Positions 43,906 through 56,127 of a stretch of DNA of 64,000 nucleotides are shown in pieces. Source of the stretch: Primula veris (taxonomy: Eukaryota > Streptophyta > Magnoliopsida > Ericales > Primulaceae); contig OY821740.1 of assembly GCA_963682055.1 (NCBI GenBank), positions 38,398,795 to 38,462,794 on the forward strand, read 5' to 3'. The notes under the pieces were generated by a model. It did not search any database. It had not been told where the DNA came from and saw nothing but the letters and a program-made list of their open reading frames with translations. A program made the position numbers and the translations under genes. Position 1 is the first letter of the stretch; each line of letters begins with the position of its first letter.

Positions 43906-45928
43906 ATTTTTATCTAATAAAATTCAAACCATACAAACTATTTCAAAACTAGTGGGGTGAAATACAAACCATACCAATCATTTAAGAAAAAGCAAAACAT
44001 CTTCAAACATCTTTAAACAAACAGAACTTTCTCTGGTTGAGTAAAAAACAATCCGTGTTCATTTAAGTTAGAAACTAAAGAGTTGTTAATTAGGTTTGTT
44101 CAGAATCAGCAACCAATCAAAACCTATATAACTAAAAGCAAGTTAAAAATATGAAAGAAAATAACAACCGATTACCAATAATCTGAGTACCCGAGCAAAT
44201 TAGCAACTTAAGTATTGAACACTTCTTAAATACTAGCTAATTAAACAAGGTAGGTATGCAAAATTTGTATATAAAAAAAAAACTCTCATTAGACTTGCAA
44301 ATTAAATTGTGACACAAAAACGAACTAGGCACAACAAGAAGGGTAGACAAATTAAATTGTGACATCAAAGTCTGTAAAAGATATAACACAAAATTCTTCT
44401 CTTCTTAGCTGAGAGGAGATGAAGAGTTCCGAGCTATATCTTCTGAAGACTTGGATTGTCACAATTTAATTTGTCCATTCTTCTTATTATTGTGTGTAGT
44501 TCGTTTTAATAATTATCAATTATGGGTAAATAAATACATGCATGATCTTTATATATTAAAAAAAAAAACAATGACATATACTATAATACTAGTGTGAAAG
44601 TAATTAAAACACCAGGGGTATAATAGTTACTTCCAGCTTAAAAGTGAGGGAGACCATTGTCTGCCCATTCTGACCATCCTGTTAATATTCGTCACACATT
44701 ATATTAAAGTATTTAATTACGTGTTATAATATTAAATAATTTTTTTTTTTATAACTATTTTTTTATTTAAATTAATTTATAAGATAAATTAAAAATAAAT
44801 TTATAATACAATAAATATCCAAATAAAATTATACCTAGCACCATATAGTTGGGAATACGCGTTAATATTTTAAAAAATTAGTATTAATTTTGATATCTTT
44901 TTATGTAAATGGAACATTGTCCGGTTTAAATTTGGTAACTAGATAAAACAAAACCCCCAAAAAAGTTAAGAATATATAGTTTATATTTATCCCGTTCATA
45001 AATAATTATCTATTATTCCATTTTAAGATGCATATTAATGAATAATTTGCCCATTTCTTCAAAACAAATCTATAAGTAATCAACTTTTTGACCTTTGATT
45101 AAACCATAAAAAAATATTATTCAATTTCAAATTATTAAGTCTATACATATCTACGTGTAATTTACACCGATAAAAATATCGTTTTTAAATTGTTGAAATG
45201 CAACTTTTTGAAATTTAATCATCGAATTATGTGAGTAAATTTTAATAAGTTTGCACTAGTTTTGTACAGTACAGTACCACGGTTATATTAGACCAAACGC
45301 ACCAGTTTATTACATTTTTTCTTATATTTAAGATAATTAACATTACTTTTATATTTTTAGGATAACAATTTAACTTTATATATTTTTCAGCTTCTCTATG
45401 AAATTTATTATCATAACTAAATATTGCTATATTTTAATATATTTCTATCAATTTTTTTTAACCCAAATTAATTTACTAAAACAAACACATTAAATAACTT
45501 ATAAGTTTTATCGTATTTAAAGTAAAAAGTACACTTTTACAAGAAACGTTTTGATTTATACAAATTTCAACTTTTTTTATAAATTTCTCTATCACAATTA
45601 TAAAACTCATATTTTTATTATTTTATTAATTTATATGTGAAAAGTATAAATAAATAAGAGAGAATAAGAGAAAACTAAGAGAGTGAAATTATTATTTTAA
45701 TTTTAAACGAATATATTGATCAATTATATTTAATTTTATGTATATTTAAAATAATGAATAAAGAAAATGATGATATAATTTTAAAATAATAGTATGGTAT
45801 TTAATAAATTGATGATATAATTAAACGATGGCAGTGGTCTTAGGTAAATAAATAAAATTTGATTACTCAATCTGTCTCTTCTCACCTATACATACATACA
45901 TAACACATATGCTTACAACATTCTTGTA
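43906..45928. other. Intergenic with inverted repeats, upstream of the DUF3531 gene
   Basis: AT-rich. Contains the inverted repeat at 44323-44510 and, near 45140-45260, sequence resembling a degraded Stowaway-like copy (CTACGTGTAATTTACACCG). The rightmost part is the DUF3531 gene promoter. No gene seen. Confidence 0.45.
44323..44510. repeat. Inverted repeat, probable MITE
   Basis: The left arm from CGAACTAGGCACAACAAGAAG through GACAAATTAAATTGTGACA is mirrored on the right by TTGTCACAATTTAATTTGTCC through TTATTGTGTGTAGTTCG. Arms about 55 bases, middle about 75 bases. Non-coding. Confidence 0.65.
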
Positions 45929-48900
45929 ATGAACATGCCAATAGCAATAACTCACTCATTCTCAATACCATGTAATCCCATTCTCTCTCCTTCAATCCCT
46001 AATTCATTTCACACTTGTGCATTGGTGAAAGGGGAAGGGTCAAATAGTAATTTAGCCGAAGATTCTGGACCGAAAGGGTCCGGTACTACGGCAAGGGGAC
46101 GGAGGCTTCTGAAGGTCAGAGAGGAGAAGCGGAAACGGGATTTTGACCGCCTTCATAATTACCCTTCTTGGGCCAAGTAACTACTATATTATCCCACTTT
46201 TATTTTTATTACTGTATTAATATTAGGGAACTCAAGGTTTAGTCTTTAGTACATATCCGGACCAGTCCCGCGCCTTTTTACACCTAAGCCGTAGAATTTT
46301 GGTTTTTTTTTTATTTTTACTTTGTCCGGAAAGTTCATATCATGCTTTGTAAAAATACTCGAGAAAACTACAAAATCTGAACCATGTCGTAATTAAACAA
46401 AGAATTGTCTTTTATATTACACAAAATAGACCATCAAAGAAAGTAGTTTTTTCTTGTATTGTATCATGGGGGAAAACGACTTCGTTCTGCAAAAAAAATA
46501 AGAAAAAAAAATGCGCTTATTCAGAGACCACCGCCTAAATTATCTGGCTCACTCGACTGATGCCAAGACTGGCCCTGTACATACTTTGGGACTTGCTTGT
46601 TTGGTTTAAGACTACTATATATATAGCATCGTGACAGCGGGAATAACTAGGAGTAGAATAAAAGGGACTATAACACCCCATACTAAGAAAGACCTGAACT
46701 TTTATAATGTTTTTTAGTGAAAAGTTGCTGATTACAGCCTTTAATCACTTATCATGATTGGAAATTACATTACTTGATTTGATTATGCTTATTCGAAGAT
46801 GCACTCCTCTTACCATAATTTTGGAGGAGTACCATATTACTTATACTAAAGGGGTTGGTCCCTATTCCCTATATTTGTTTATTATTTCTTATTATCAAAA
46901 TTCAACTTTCTAAATATGAAATGCAATAAATTTTATTTATTTATACAGAGTGCTGGAAGATGCCTGCAAAAATGATGAAGAGCTTCGAGTTCTTCTTGGC
47001 GATAGCATTGGTAATCCTGAACTCATGAGAAAAAAGGTAATGCCTCGTCGAATGTCATTAGTGAGATACAAATATGAAAATACGTTGATATGCTTGTCTT
47101 GAATACATGAGATGTGATTGTGAATCCCATTTTTCGGATGCCTTTTAACCTTTTCAGTTTTATAAACATTCTTGTAAATGATTTACGTTTCCGTGAATTT
47201 CTTGTTTGCATTCTCGAGGACAGAGTAGTAAGGAACAAAAGCCAGTGAGCTATAGTAGATAATCTTTGCTGGTAGTGCACATTAATTCCTTATACAATGC
47301 ATTATGCACATGTATTAGGAAAGTCTTTTTACAACTAACGCAAAAAGATTGAAAATCATTTTGTTCAGTCAACTACATGATCGCGTTTGAACTTGGATTC
47401 TGTTCTGGTAATTTAAAGTAGATTACATGTGTGGCATTAGTACGCACGTGCCAGTGTCCATCCGAAGTTAAGTTGATGCCATGGCAATCTTATGTTTTTC
47501 TTATTCTCTAATCTATATATTGGGTAACTGAAATCCTTTTCTTCTATGTCTCTAACTTCTGCATAAATATACAACCTTCCAATGCTCATAAACAGAAACA
47601 GTAAGGATCTGGATTTTATGCTGATAATAATATTACTTCAGCAATATATCTTGCTAGGATATGGAGGATAGTGTTTTAATTTCTAGCATCCAATTCAACC
47701 GTGCAATTAATTTTTTTTCTAGCATCATCCTTATGGAAGTCCAAGCACACTTGCGTATGTAATTGTCGCCTAAATTTTTTGATGTGTTTGTTGTAACTTG
47801 TAATAGGTCGAAGAAAGGGTTCGAAAGAAGGGCCGGGATATCCGCAAATCGAAAACAGGTTCCGTCCTTGCATTCAAAGTTAGCTTTAGAGAGTAAGCTT
47901 TTCTTACTATAATAATTATTTTTGAGTCACCCCTCTCTTCTTTCATCTAATCTTCAGGTTATGCATGTTTTGTAGTGTACTGAGCTACTAATTAAGTTGG
48001 ACGTGGATTAAGCGTTGATGATAATGTTTTTTTCCCATAAGTTCTTTTTGGTTTCCTGAACATTTCTGATATTGATGTCTTAAATTAAAAAAAAATTATG
48101 CTTGATTTTGTCCTTGGAATGTAAACTCTGTTTATGTCACTTGTAAACATTGCCTAGAGATGTTTTTCTTATTCTTTTAGTCTATGATTGTTGCAACAAG
48201 CAGTTTGTGCTCCTAAAGAAATGCTGAATTTGTATTTATTTATTTTCAATTACAGCTTCAATCCTCTTGATTCACATATATGGTTTGAATTATTTGGATC
48301 ACCATCTGATCGCGATGTTGACCTTCTTGGTAGTGTATGTCAATCTTCCTCCTTGTATTTGCCTATTGTTCGCTTGGTTGCAGCTTTTAAAGATAAAAGG
48401 CTATGTTTTTCTGGACATGGTAAAAAGATAGCTGTATTTTTAATCTGTTTCGACACATTTGGTAGCCATTAATTTCAGCTCTCTTATTATACTTCCTTTA
48501 AAAAAAATTAGTTAAAGATGGAAACAGGAAAAAATTAACTTTCAAAATCACTTTCTCTAAGTGCTGCTGGTTTTGATTTTGCAGTCCAATAGATTTCTTC
48601 CTTAATAGCTCAAAAAATTTAATAAGTTGAAAACCTTAAGCTGCAGCCAAAAATCACATTTCTTTGGGATGGAAATTCCGATGGTATAGATCGTGCATTA
48701 TTTATATTAACTTGCATTTTTGTTTATATTGTTTCTATCAATATTATGTAGGTTTTTCAGTCGTGGTATGTTATGGGACGGTTGGGTGCCTTCAATTCTT
48801 CGAACCTTCAGGTTTGGTCTCTTTTTTTTCTTTTTAAACAAAGGTCTTGTTTTGTTAATCAATGTTTTTTTCCATTGTTTTTAACTTCTTTTGCTAGTTG

Positions 48901-50604
48901 TAAAGACTTTTGGACTTTCCGTTGTTTATCATTTTTTTTTGGTAGTTGTATACGATGTTCACAGGTATTGTTTGCCTAGTCAAGCTTAGTAAATGATTAC
49001 AGTTGACTCCATCTCATATTCTTCATGCTATATTAACCTGCAGGACAGCCATGCTTTTTATGTATGTTGAAATGGTTAAGGAAAATTAGTAAAAAGTGAA
49101 GATATTTTTCTTTCATTGTTTATTGCAGGATAGATGTAGTTCTTTGCTCTCTTCGTGCATAAATATAAGTACAGATGTTTTTACTCAGATCTCTTGAGGT
49201 TGTTTTGCTATGACATGTGTTGCACACTCGAACTATGTAGAATTATGTATGCCTGGAACTGGCTTGCACTTTTATTACTTGCCTCTCTTGTGACAATACA
49301 TTCTAAGCCTAAAAATCACAAGGTAAAAAGGATTATTACATGAGTTTGAACTTTGAATAAAATGAAGTTACTGGAAATATGTCACACGCCCAAACTATGT
49401 AAGAACAGTCTTTCTTTGAGCCTAAAATCTGCAAATTAAGAATGCATGTAACCCTGTGTGTGAAATTCGAAGACAATCAAACTTTATGAATTACTTTATC
49501 AAAAAAACTTTATGAATTTCTCACTGACAGCAGGGTGTGCTTATTATTTTCCAATCCGTACAAATAGCAGGATACTAACAAACCCTGTGTTGCCTAAAAG
49601 GGCCAACCCGCTGCACTAAGCTCCCACTTTGCTTCGTGGTTCGGGGAGGGGTCAGGCCACTCCATAATCTAATTTGTTTGTTTTTTTCTTTTGCAGTTGG
49701 GCGGATTAGCAATGGAGTATGATCCTCTATACGACGCGGATAAGGGGTTCAATGTGATGCCATCATCGTTTCATGACATCAGCGATGTTGAGTTTCAGGA
49801 CAATTGGGGTCGCGTTTGGTACAAGTTTTTTTTTTCTTGTTCTCTGTCGACATCTTTTCCTATGAAACTATTTAATTCTGCATTTGTTTCGAAGATTACT
49901 GATATAAATTTATATACGTCAGGGTTGACCTTGGTACGTCAGATTTATTAGCCATTGATGTGCTCCTCAACTGCCTCACGGTGCTAAGCTCAGAGTATGA
50001 ATTCTCTCTGTTTTTTATTTTACGTTTTATCAAGATTATGAAGTAAAGCGGTTCAAAAATACTGTAATCAAGGATTGGTCATTGGTCAGTTTACTTCTAA
50101 ATACTAATTCCTAAAGTACAGATTCTCCTCCTTTGAAATGGCTGTATTTTCAAAGATCTGATTTATTTTTCAGCGCCAACCCTACAACATATCCATGTCA
50201 ATATAGTTTCATATATTTATAATTTGGCAAATTAGTTTCGAACAGTGTTTACTATATATGGATGTTACTTTCACCAACTTTTTATCGAGTCTGAAATTGG
50301 TAATACCAATTTCTAAAACATTTTTTTGTCTATGGTGTTTCATTATGTCTAATGAATCTTCAAAAGTATAACCAAACGCAAGCTTTAGTACTCCTTGTGA
50401 CGATGTCCATGATTTTACATTTTTACTTGTAGTTTCTGAAACTAAACCTTATCAATGGCATTTTGAAATTCCACCCTTTCTATTGATGCCACTATGTGCA
50501 GGTATTTGGGAATTCAACAAGTTGTATTTGGTGGTCGTAAACTGGGTGATTGGGAAGAGGGTATGACGAGCCCTGATTTTGGTTACAAATATTTCAAGAT
50601 ATAA
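45929..50604 (+). CDS. DUF3531 family protein, probably plastid-targeted, eight exons
   Basis: Exons: 45929-46176, 46949-47036, 47807-47892, 48256-48334, 48752-48811, 49697-49818, 49923-49994, 50502-50604. All GT-AG, all in phase, giving 285 residues. The first about 40 residues are Ser/Pro/Ile-rich with few acidic residues, as in a chloroplast transit peptide. The conserved body starts at VREEKRKRDFDRLHNYPSWA and continues with FNPLDSHIWFELFGSPSDRD, SWYVMGRLGAFNSSNLQ, YDADKGFNVMPSSFHD, NWGRVWVDLGTSDLLAIDVL and YLGIQQVVFGGRKLGDWEEG; it ends YKYFKI. This follows the Arabidopsis DUF3531 proteins (At5g08400-like), of unknown biochemical role. The family has cyanobacterial relatives, as far as I recall, consistent with plastid function. 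No damage seen; the start is the only ATG giving a transit-type leader. Confidence 0.88.
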
Positions 50605-52393
50605 AGCTAAATAAAATCCCATGTAAGAAATACCCAGTGCTCTGGTTCTCTATCTATACCTACCAAAAGATTTCGCTCCTTTCGAAGAATTTTTTTGCCT
50701 TGCAGTTACAAGCATACCATGGAATATTAGATGTGAAATGTTGATGCAAGATTTAGTCAGGACACAAGAAAAGGCATGGATATCTACTTTCGTTATCAAG
50801 GTTATTGTGTGGACAAATTCGCAAAAAGGCCCAGTCATGCGGAAGGAGAATTGTTTTTCAAGTTTAATTGTGTCTCCTGATAGTGTTACGAGTATTGTGG
50901 AGTGCTTTGTATGACAAAAGCTGTCCATGTAATTTTTGATAATTCAAAACTTAAAACTGGCACCAATGACGAGCGATGTCGGAAAAAAATTAGTTTCATG
51001 GTGATCAGATTGGGGTGTCACTATGAAGAAAATACTGAATTAAATGTATTAATTGGGTTCGTTTCTGATTTTTTTCCCGAAAGAAAATCCTGAATTAGAT
51101 GTATTTGGGTCGTACTGTTCGAAAACAAAGTCAAGTCTGTAAAGTTGCCTTTCGTAGAAGGGATGCAATGATGGTAGAAAAGGGACTTCTGAAAAAGCAC
51201 TTCTTGAAGAAAAAAAAACTTTTATCTTACAAGTGTTTTGGGTGTTACTAAATATTTAAATTTTGTTTACAAGTTAAAACTTACTGTATAGATATTAATT
51301 TATACTATAAATATTATCACAATTTCAATGTAACTAGATATAGATACTTTTTTTTAACTACTTAGCAATGTTCCGATCACATCATGAAAATCAACTAATT
51401 TGTGAAATTTCAAAAGAGAATATCCTAATTATTTTTCATAAAGTTTAACGAAAATCTCCACCAAACACAAAAATTCACGTCTAACGGTTTGAGTACCTTT
51501 TGCCTCCAAAAAGCACCAAGTGCTACCTACACATTTCAATTTTCTAACAAAATGGGACCTAATCTATCATATTTCTAAAACACTGGTACTATTAGTACCG
51601 TTATCAAAACTACTAGTCCCAAATAGAATTTCAGTCCCCATATATCAGTTACATTTTCCCACTCAAATTCAGTTTCTGAATTTCTATACTTTGTTTCTCA
51701 CTTTAAGTAGCAAAAAACTTATAAACCTCCAATTTTTATATTTCTCCGTATTATTTGTATTATCTTCCGCCTTTTTGAGGTAATTTCAGAATATTAAATT
51801 CAGCTCTATATACTCATAACTGTTGCTATTTTTAACATGCCTGTAATGTGTTTGATATAATGCCACTTCCAGTTTTACCATTATTCCGGTTTCATATTTA
51901 TATTTTCATACAACCCAACAAATATTTTTTTGAAAAGTTGGGATTTTTGTATTTCAGTACAAGTTTGAGATTTTTACTAGATAAGAACCAATGTAAACAT
52001 AAAAATTAACAAACAAGTATGTACTTAATTTTAAACAAATAACATAAATACAGTTTCTTTTTAGAATTAAGCCACTAAAAATTAACTTTCCTGAAAAAAA
52101 AATCATGAGGAAATTTTGTGTAATCAAATGAGAACCACTTAAGGATTTTTCCTATGCACCACTTATTACTAATGTTTACATCATTGTATTTTAATGGAAG
52201 CATCTATAACAAAAGTGCTTCAATCAAGCATGTTTACGGATTAATAGTTAGGGAAAATTTGTGATCTCATTGTGAATCTTTTCATTAATTTATCAGGCGT
52301 AAAAGATTATAAATTGGACATGGAAATGTTTGCTTGAAGTCTTGAAGTTGAAGATTGTTTCACATATTTTCGGTGACTTTGAGTATTGTCTAA
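50605..52393. other. Intergenic between the DUF3531 and PPR genes
   Basis: The left part is 3' UTR. No other gene found: the ORFs at 50902-51093 and 51520-51783 lack any family signature and lie in AT-rich sequence. Confidence 0.5.
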
Positions 52394-54430
52394 ATGGCGC
52401 AGTCAATGAGAATTAAATTTCCGTCACGAGTTTTCAGAGAAATTCACAAGTGTATTAGTGCTGGAGTTCCGAACATTGCCCACAAACAATGTATAGTAAC
52501 TTCACAGCAATACCTCTATACCAGCACCAGAACCAAAAAGGTGAATTCCGAGGATGGCAGACACGAAATTTTACTAAAAAATCTCGAAGTCGCACTTAAA
52601 GATCATCAAGTTGGCGAAGCTTGGAAAGCCTATACATATTTCAAAAAAAGCTATGGTTTTCCATGTCACTCTATAATGAAGGAATTAATACTTAAAATGT
52701 CATATTCATCCAATCCCCAATGGCTTAGGAGAGCATGCGATTTAGTGTTTTTAATATCTGACGAAAAATCCGATTTACTTCAGCCTGAGTTCCTCGCGAA
52801 GCTCTCTATCTCCTTGGCTAGAGCTCAAATGCCTTCTCCCGCATCCATGATTTTCAGGTTGATGATTGAGAAAGAGATGCCTCCCCGTAATAATATGATG
52901 GAGTTGTTTTTTCTTCATATTACTAGGACAGAGATTGGGACATTTCTTGCATCCAATATTTTGATCCAACTTTGTCAAAGCCTTGATTATATAAATGCAA
53001 AACGATCTAGTGCAAAGAAAATAAAACTCGAGACTGTTATATTCAATGTTGTCCTAAATGGTTGTATAAGGTCCGGGTCTTTTTTCAAAGGCCAACAAAT
53101 TGTAGAAGCAATGTCGCAATACGGTATTATAGCCGATGCCCGTTCCATTGTTTCAATTTCTCAAATTCATGAGGCGAACGGCCAGAGAGATGAGCTAAAG
53201 AAATTCAAACAATATGTCGAAAAGGTTCCACCTTCTTTGGTACATCATTATGTCCAATTTTATGACAATTTACTAAGCTTACATTTTAAATTCAATGATG
53301 CTGATTCGGCCTCTGAGCTCACCTTGGATTTGTATAGACGTGCCAGTTCTATTCCAAATAATATGGAAAAGAACGATTCTAGCAAGCCTTGTTTTGTCTC
53401 AATTGGGTCCCACAGTCTGAAGAAAGGGTTGAAATTGCAGATATTACCAGAGCTACTGCAAAGAGATTCAATGTTTGGAGTGGAAAGTAAGGATAATTTT
53501 TGTATGTGTAAAAATGGGAAAACTATCCTTACCAACAAAGGAATAGCATTGATAATCTTGCTTTACAAAAGATGTGATAAAATAGGTGATTTGCCGAAAC
53601 TTTTGGTAAGCATTAATGAGGTGGGAACAGCAAAGGATAAACAAAATATGTCATATTTAGTTGTTGGTGCCTGCATAAATATGGGATGGTTGGATATAGC
53701 TCATGATATTCTGGAAGACTTGGAATTGGCAGGGTCTCGTTTGGATAAATGTTTGTATCTATTACTTTTAAAGGCTTATAATTTAAGTAACATGACCAGA
53801 GAAGCAGATGGGTTGTTGAAACAATTAAGGGCTCTAAATTCTATGGAGGTGGAAGACATATCCCCTTTTTCTGCAAAAATAGTACCTTCTGACAGTGAAA
53901 TTAATTCGGTCGAGTCTTTTTTTCGAGAAATGGAGGAAAATGGTATTGGGATATCTTACAGAGTTCATGAGTTGAATTCCTCTGTCTACTTCTTTTGGAA
54001 GGCTGGGATGATAGATGATGCTTTGAAGACCTATAGAAAATTCCAAGAGATGAAAATTCATCCTACGGTGCAAACATTTTTCACTATTGTTTCTGGATAT
54101 TCTTCTTTAGAGATGTATCGAGAAATCACACACTTATGGGGTGATATGAAGAGGCAGGTGAAGAATGGAGATTTGATTGTTAATAAAGATTTATGTGAAT
54201 TGTTAATAATAAGTTTCCTCAGAGGTGGTTATTTTGAGAGAGTTATGGAGGTTATCAGTAACATGAAGGAGTTTGATATGTATATTGATAAATATATGTT
54301 CAAGGCTGAATTTCTAAAGCTTCACAAAAATCTTTATAGGAATTTAAGAGCATCTACTTCTAGAACGGATGCACAGAACAAGAGGATTGAACATGTACGG
54401 GATTTTAGGAAGTGGGCTGGTGTCCGATGA
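52394..54430 (+). CDS. Pentatricopeptide-repeat protein (P-type, At4g17616-like), organelle-targeted
   Basis: Intronless, 678 residues. The N-terminus is rich in Arg/Lys/Ser with almost no acidic residues (MAQSMRIKFPSRVFREIHKC), as for a mitochondrial or plastid presequence. The rest is a helical-repeat protein with degenerate 35-residue PPR units, for example ETVIFNVVLNGCIRSGSFFK, then NKGIALIILLYKRCDKIGDL, MSYLVVGACINMGWLDIAHD and DALKTYRKFQEMKIHPTVQT. PPR proteins bind organelle RNA base by base and direct processing, splicing or translation. There is no E, DYW or SMR tail, so this is P-class and unlikely to edit RNA. Overall it resembles Arabidopsis At4g17616 and relatives (At1g03100, At1g69290), a sub-family with divergent repeats. 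The frame is intact over its whole length. Confidence 0.88.
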   Translation: MAQSMRIKFPSRVFREIHKCISAGVPNIAHKQCIVTSQQYLYTSTRTKKVNSEDGRHEILLKNLEVALKDHQVGEAWKAYTYFKKSYGFPCHSIMKELILKMSYSSNPQWLRRACDLVFLISDEKSDLLQPEFLAKLSISLARAQMPSPASMIFRLMIEKEMPPRNNMMELFFLHITRTEIGTFLASNILIQLCQSLDYINAKRSSAKKIKLETVIFNVVLNGCIRSGSFFKGQQIVEAMSQYGIIADARSIVSISQIHEANGQRDELKKFKQYVEKVPPSLVHHYVQFYDNLLSLHFKFNDADSASELTLDLYRRASSIPNNMEKNDSSKPCFVSIGSHSLKKGLKLQILPELLQRDSMFGVESKDNFCMCKNGKTILTNKGIALIILLYKRCDKIGDLPKLLVSINEVGTAKDKQNMSYLVVGACINMGWLDIAHDILEDLELAGSRLDKCLYLLLLKAYNLSNMTREADGLLKQLRALNSMEVEDISPFSAKIVPSDSEINSVESFFREMEENGIGISYRVHELNSSVYFFWKAGMIDDALKTYRKFQEMKIHPTVQTFFTIVSGYSSLEMYREITHLWGDMKRQVKNGDLIVNKDLCELLIISFLRGGYFERVMEVISNMKEFDMYIDKYMFKAEFLKLHKNLYRNLRASTSRTDAQNKRIEHVRDFRKWAGVR

Positions 54431-55303
54431 AGCTGATTACCCACTTTTTCTAAGGATATTCGCTTTTTCATGAAGCTAGATTTTTTTTTTTCTAGCATAT
54501 CTTGGCCTAAATCATCGCAACAAGTTTTCTTGGCCTAAATGGTGAAAAATCAGAAAGTATTTAAAGGTGTGTATAGATATGAAAATTGTTAAAGGCGTCT
54601 CTTTTCAATTTTGTAGTAGTTTATATAATGTCATTACTAGTATCAGTTTCTTATCCTAATTGTCTATTCCTGTTGTTTATCTTGTTTATATCAAACTTGC
54701 AGAGAGACCGCTTAAAATTGGATGACAAAAAGGCCAATAAATATAACTTGAAGGGTGAAAACAACTACTAAAATTTTGGAAGTATTGATATAGCCTGTAA
54801 TGTTTATTAATATCTCCAAAAGACTCGAAATCCTAAGATCAGAAGCATTATCAGGTGCGATTTTTGTATTTTTGCTGTAAGTTTCACGGTTATATCTCCG
54901 TTCTATATATTCTTACTGTTATGGTAAATTAATTATTGATTTTTTTTAGTGGCAATCTTCATATACTCTTACTGTCGTTTGCTCTTCTTCTTTTTTAATT
55001 TCCGGCAGATCTATGATCCTTAATTTGTGGTGTCATAAATTCACGTTCATGAAGTAGTGAACTATGAATCTCCAAGTTCACTCTGGTTTTTTTTTTCTGT
55101 GCATTTTATCTTGTACATCAAAACTACAAGTACAGTATCGTTAAATAGACAAAAACTCACCATATGTATTAGTATATTATCCTGTAACCGTGCACACGCG
55201 TTACGTGTGTGACGCGGTGCAAATAATATAAGTGTGATGATGATACGGATATGTGGTAAAAAAAATATATAATATAAGATAAGAATACTTGAAATAATTT
55301 TTA
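54431..55303. other. Intergenic downstream of the PPR gene
   Basis: Probable 3' UTR at the left, then AT-rich DNA; the ORFs at 54586-54771 and 55062-55319 are not convincing. Confidence 0.5.
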
Positions 55304-55538
55304 CTCCCTCCGTTCCCAATTAATTATCAATTATGAAACTACGTGCAATTTTGACCGGACAATAACTTATATCAAAATTATCGGAATAATTTTTTTTAAA
55401 AGTTAATCATATAGTACAAACATTAAATTATATGATTTAGTTTTGAAATTTTTTATTTCGATAATTTTGATACGTGTTATAAACCGGTCAAAATTACACG
55501 TAATTTCGTAGAAGAATATTAATTAGAAATGGATGGAG
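55304..55538. mobile_element. Stowaway-like MITE, copy C (best preserved)
   Basis: 235 bases, flanked by TA on both sides (55302-55303 and 55539-55540). Left end CTCCCTCCGTTCCC, right end GGATGGAG (inverse with a change). The inner arms AACTACGTGCAATTTTGACCGG and CCGGTCAAAATTACACGTAA are inverted, as are ATATCAAAATTATCGG and the block near 55455. TA target and CTCCCTC ends are typical of Stowaway/Tc1-mariner MITEs. Confidence 0.88.
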
Positions 55539-56127
55539 TAGTTGTGTTAAAGAAGTAGTAAGAGTGTTATTTGTTTGTATTTTTCTGTTAATATTGTAAT
55601 TAATAAAAAGATATAGACATATTTAAAAAAAAAAAATAACAAAATTTGACAGCTTAAAAAAAAACTTAGGTTTTGCATATAATTAATATGATATATTTCA
55701 GTACGAAAGAATTATCGGAATGAGGGTCAAGTGCCACTTGTCTGTTAAATGTGAGATTTAATACATGGGGTTCGGTCATGGGACCCGGCCCATGAGGGTA
55801 TGTATAGCTATAACAAGTTGCTTTCGCTATAAAGTTATAAACTATATACGTCATTAGTTGAATACCAAGAGCTAATGCAATAACATTTTTAACATAAAAA
55901 GCAATCGGAAAAAAGCTCATAACAAATTTACTGATATACGATTTTAAAACTTAATTATACTACATTAACCAGTTGTTCAAAATTATTGAATACCAAAAGT
56001 TATTGTAAGAAAATTTTACATAAAAGGCAACCAAAACAGCTCATGTAAATTTTATTGTACCAAGGCTGAGAATCACGAAAACAAAATTACATTTATTTTC
56101 TTATTGAGAACGGAAAACAAGACAAGA
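55539..56127. other. Intergenic between MITE C and the F-box gene
   Basis: Nothing recognised; the ORF at 55666-55920 is unsupported. The right part is the probable 3' UTR of the minus-strand F-box gene. Confidence 0.5.

Noticed and set aside
48188..48472. 94-codon frame as an independent gene
   Set aside because: Its middle part is exon 4 of the DUF3531 gene; the rest is intron read-through.
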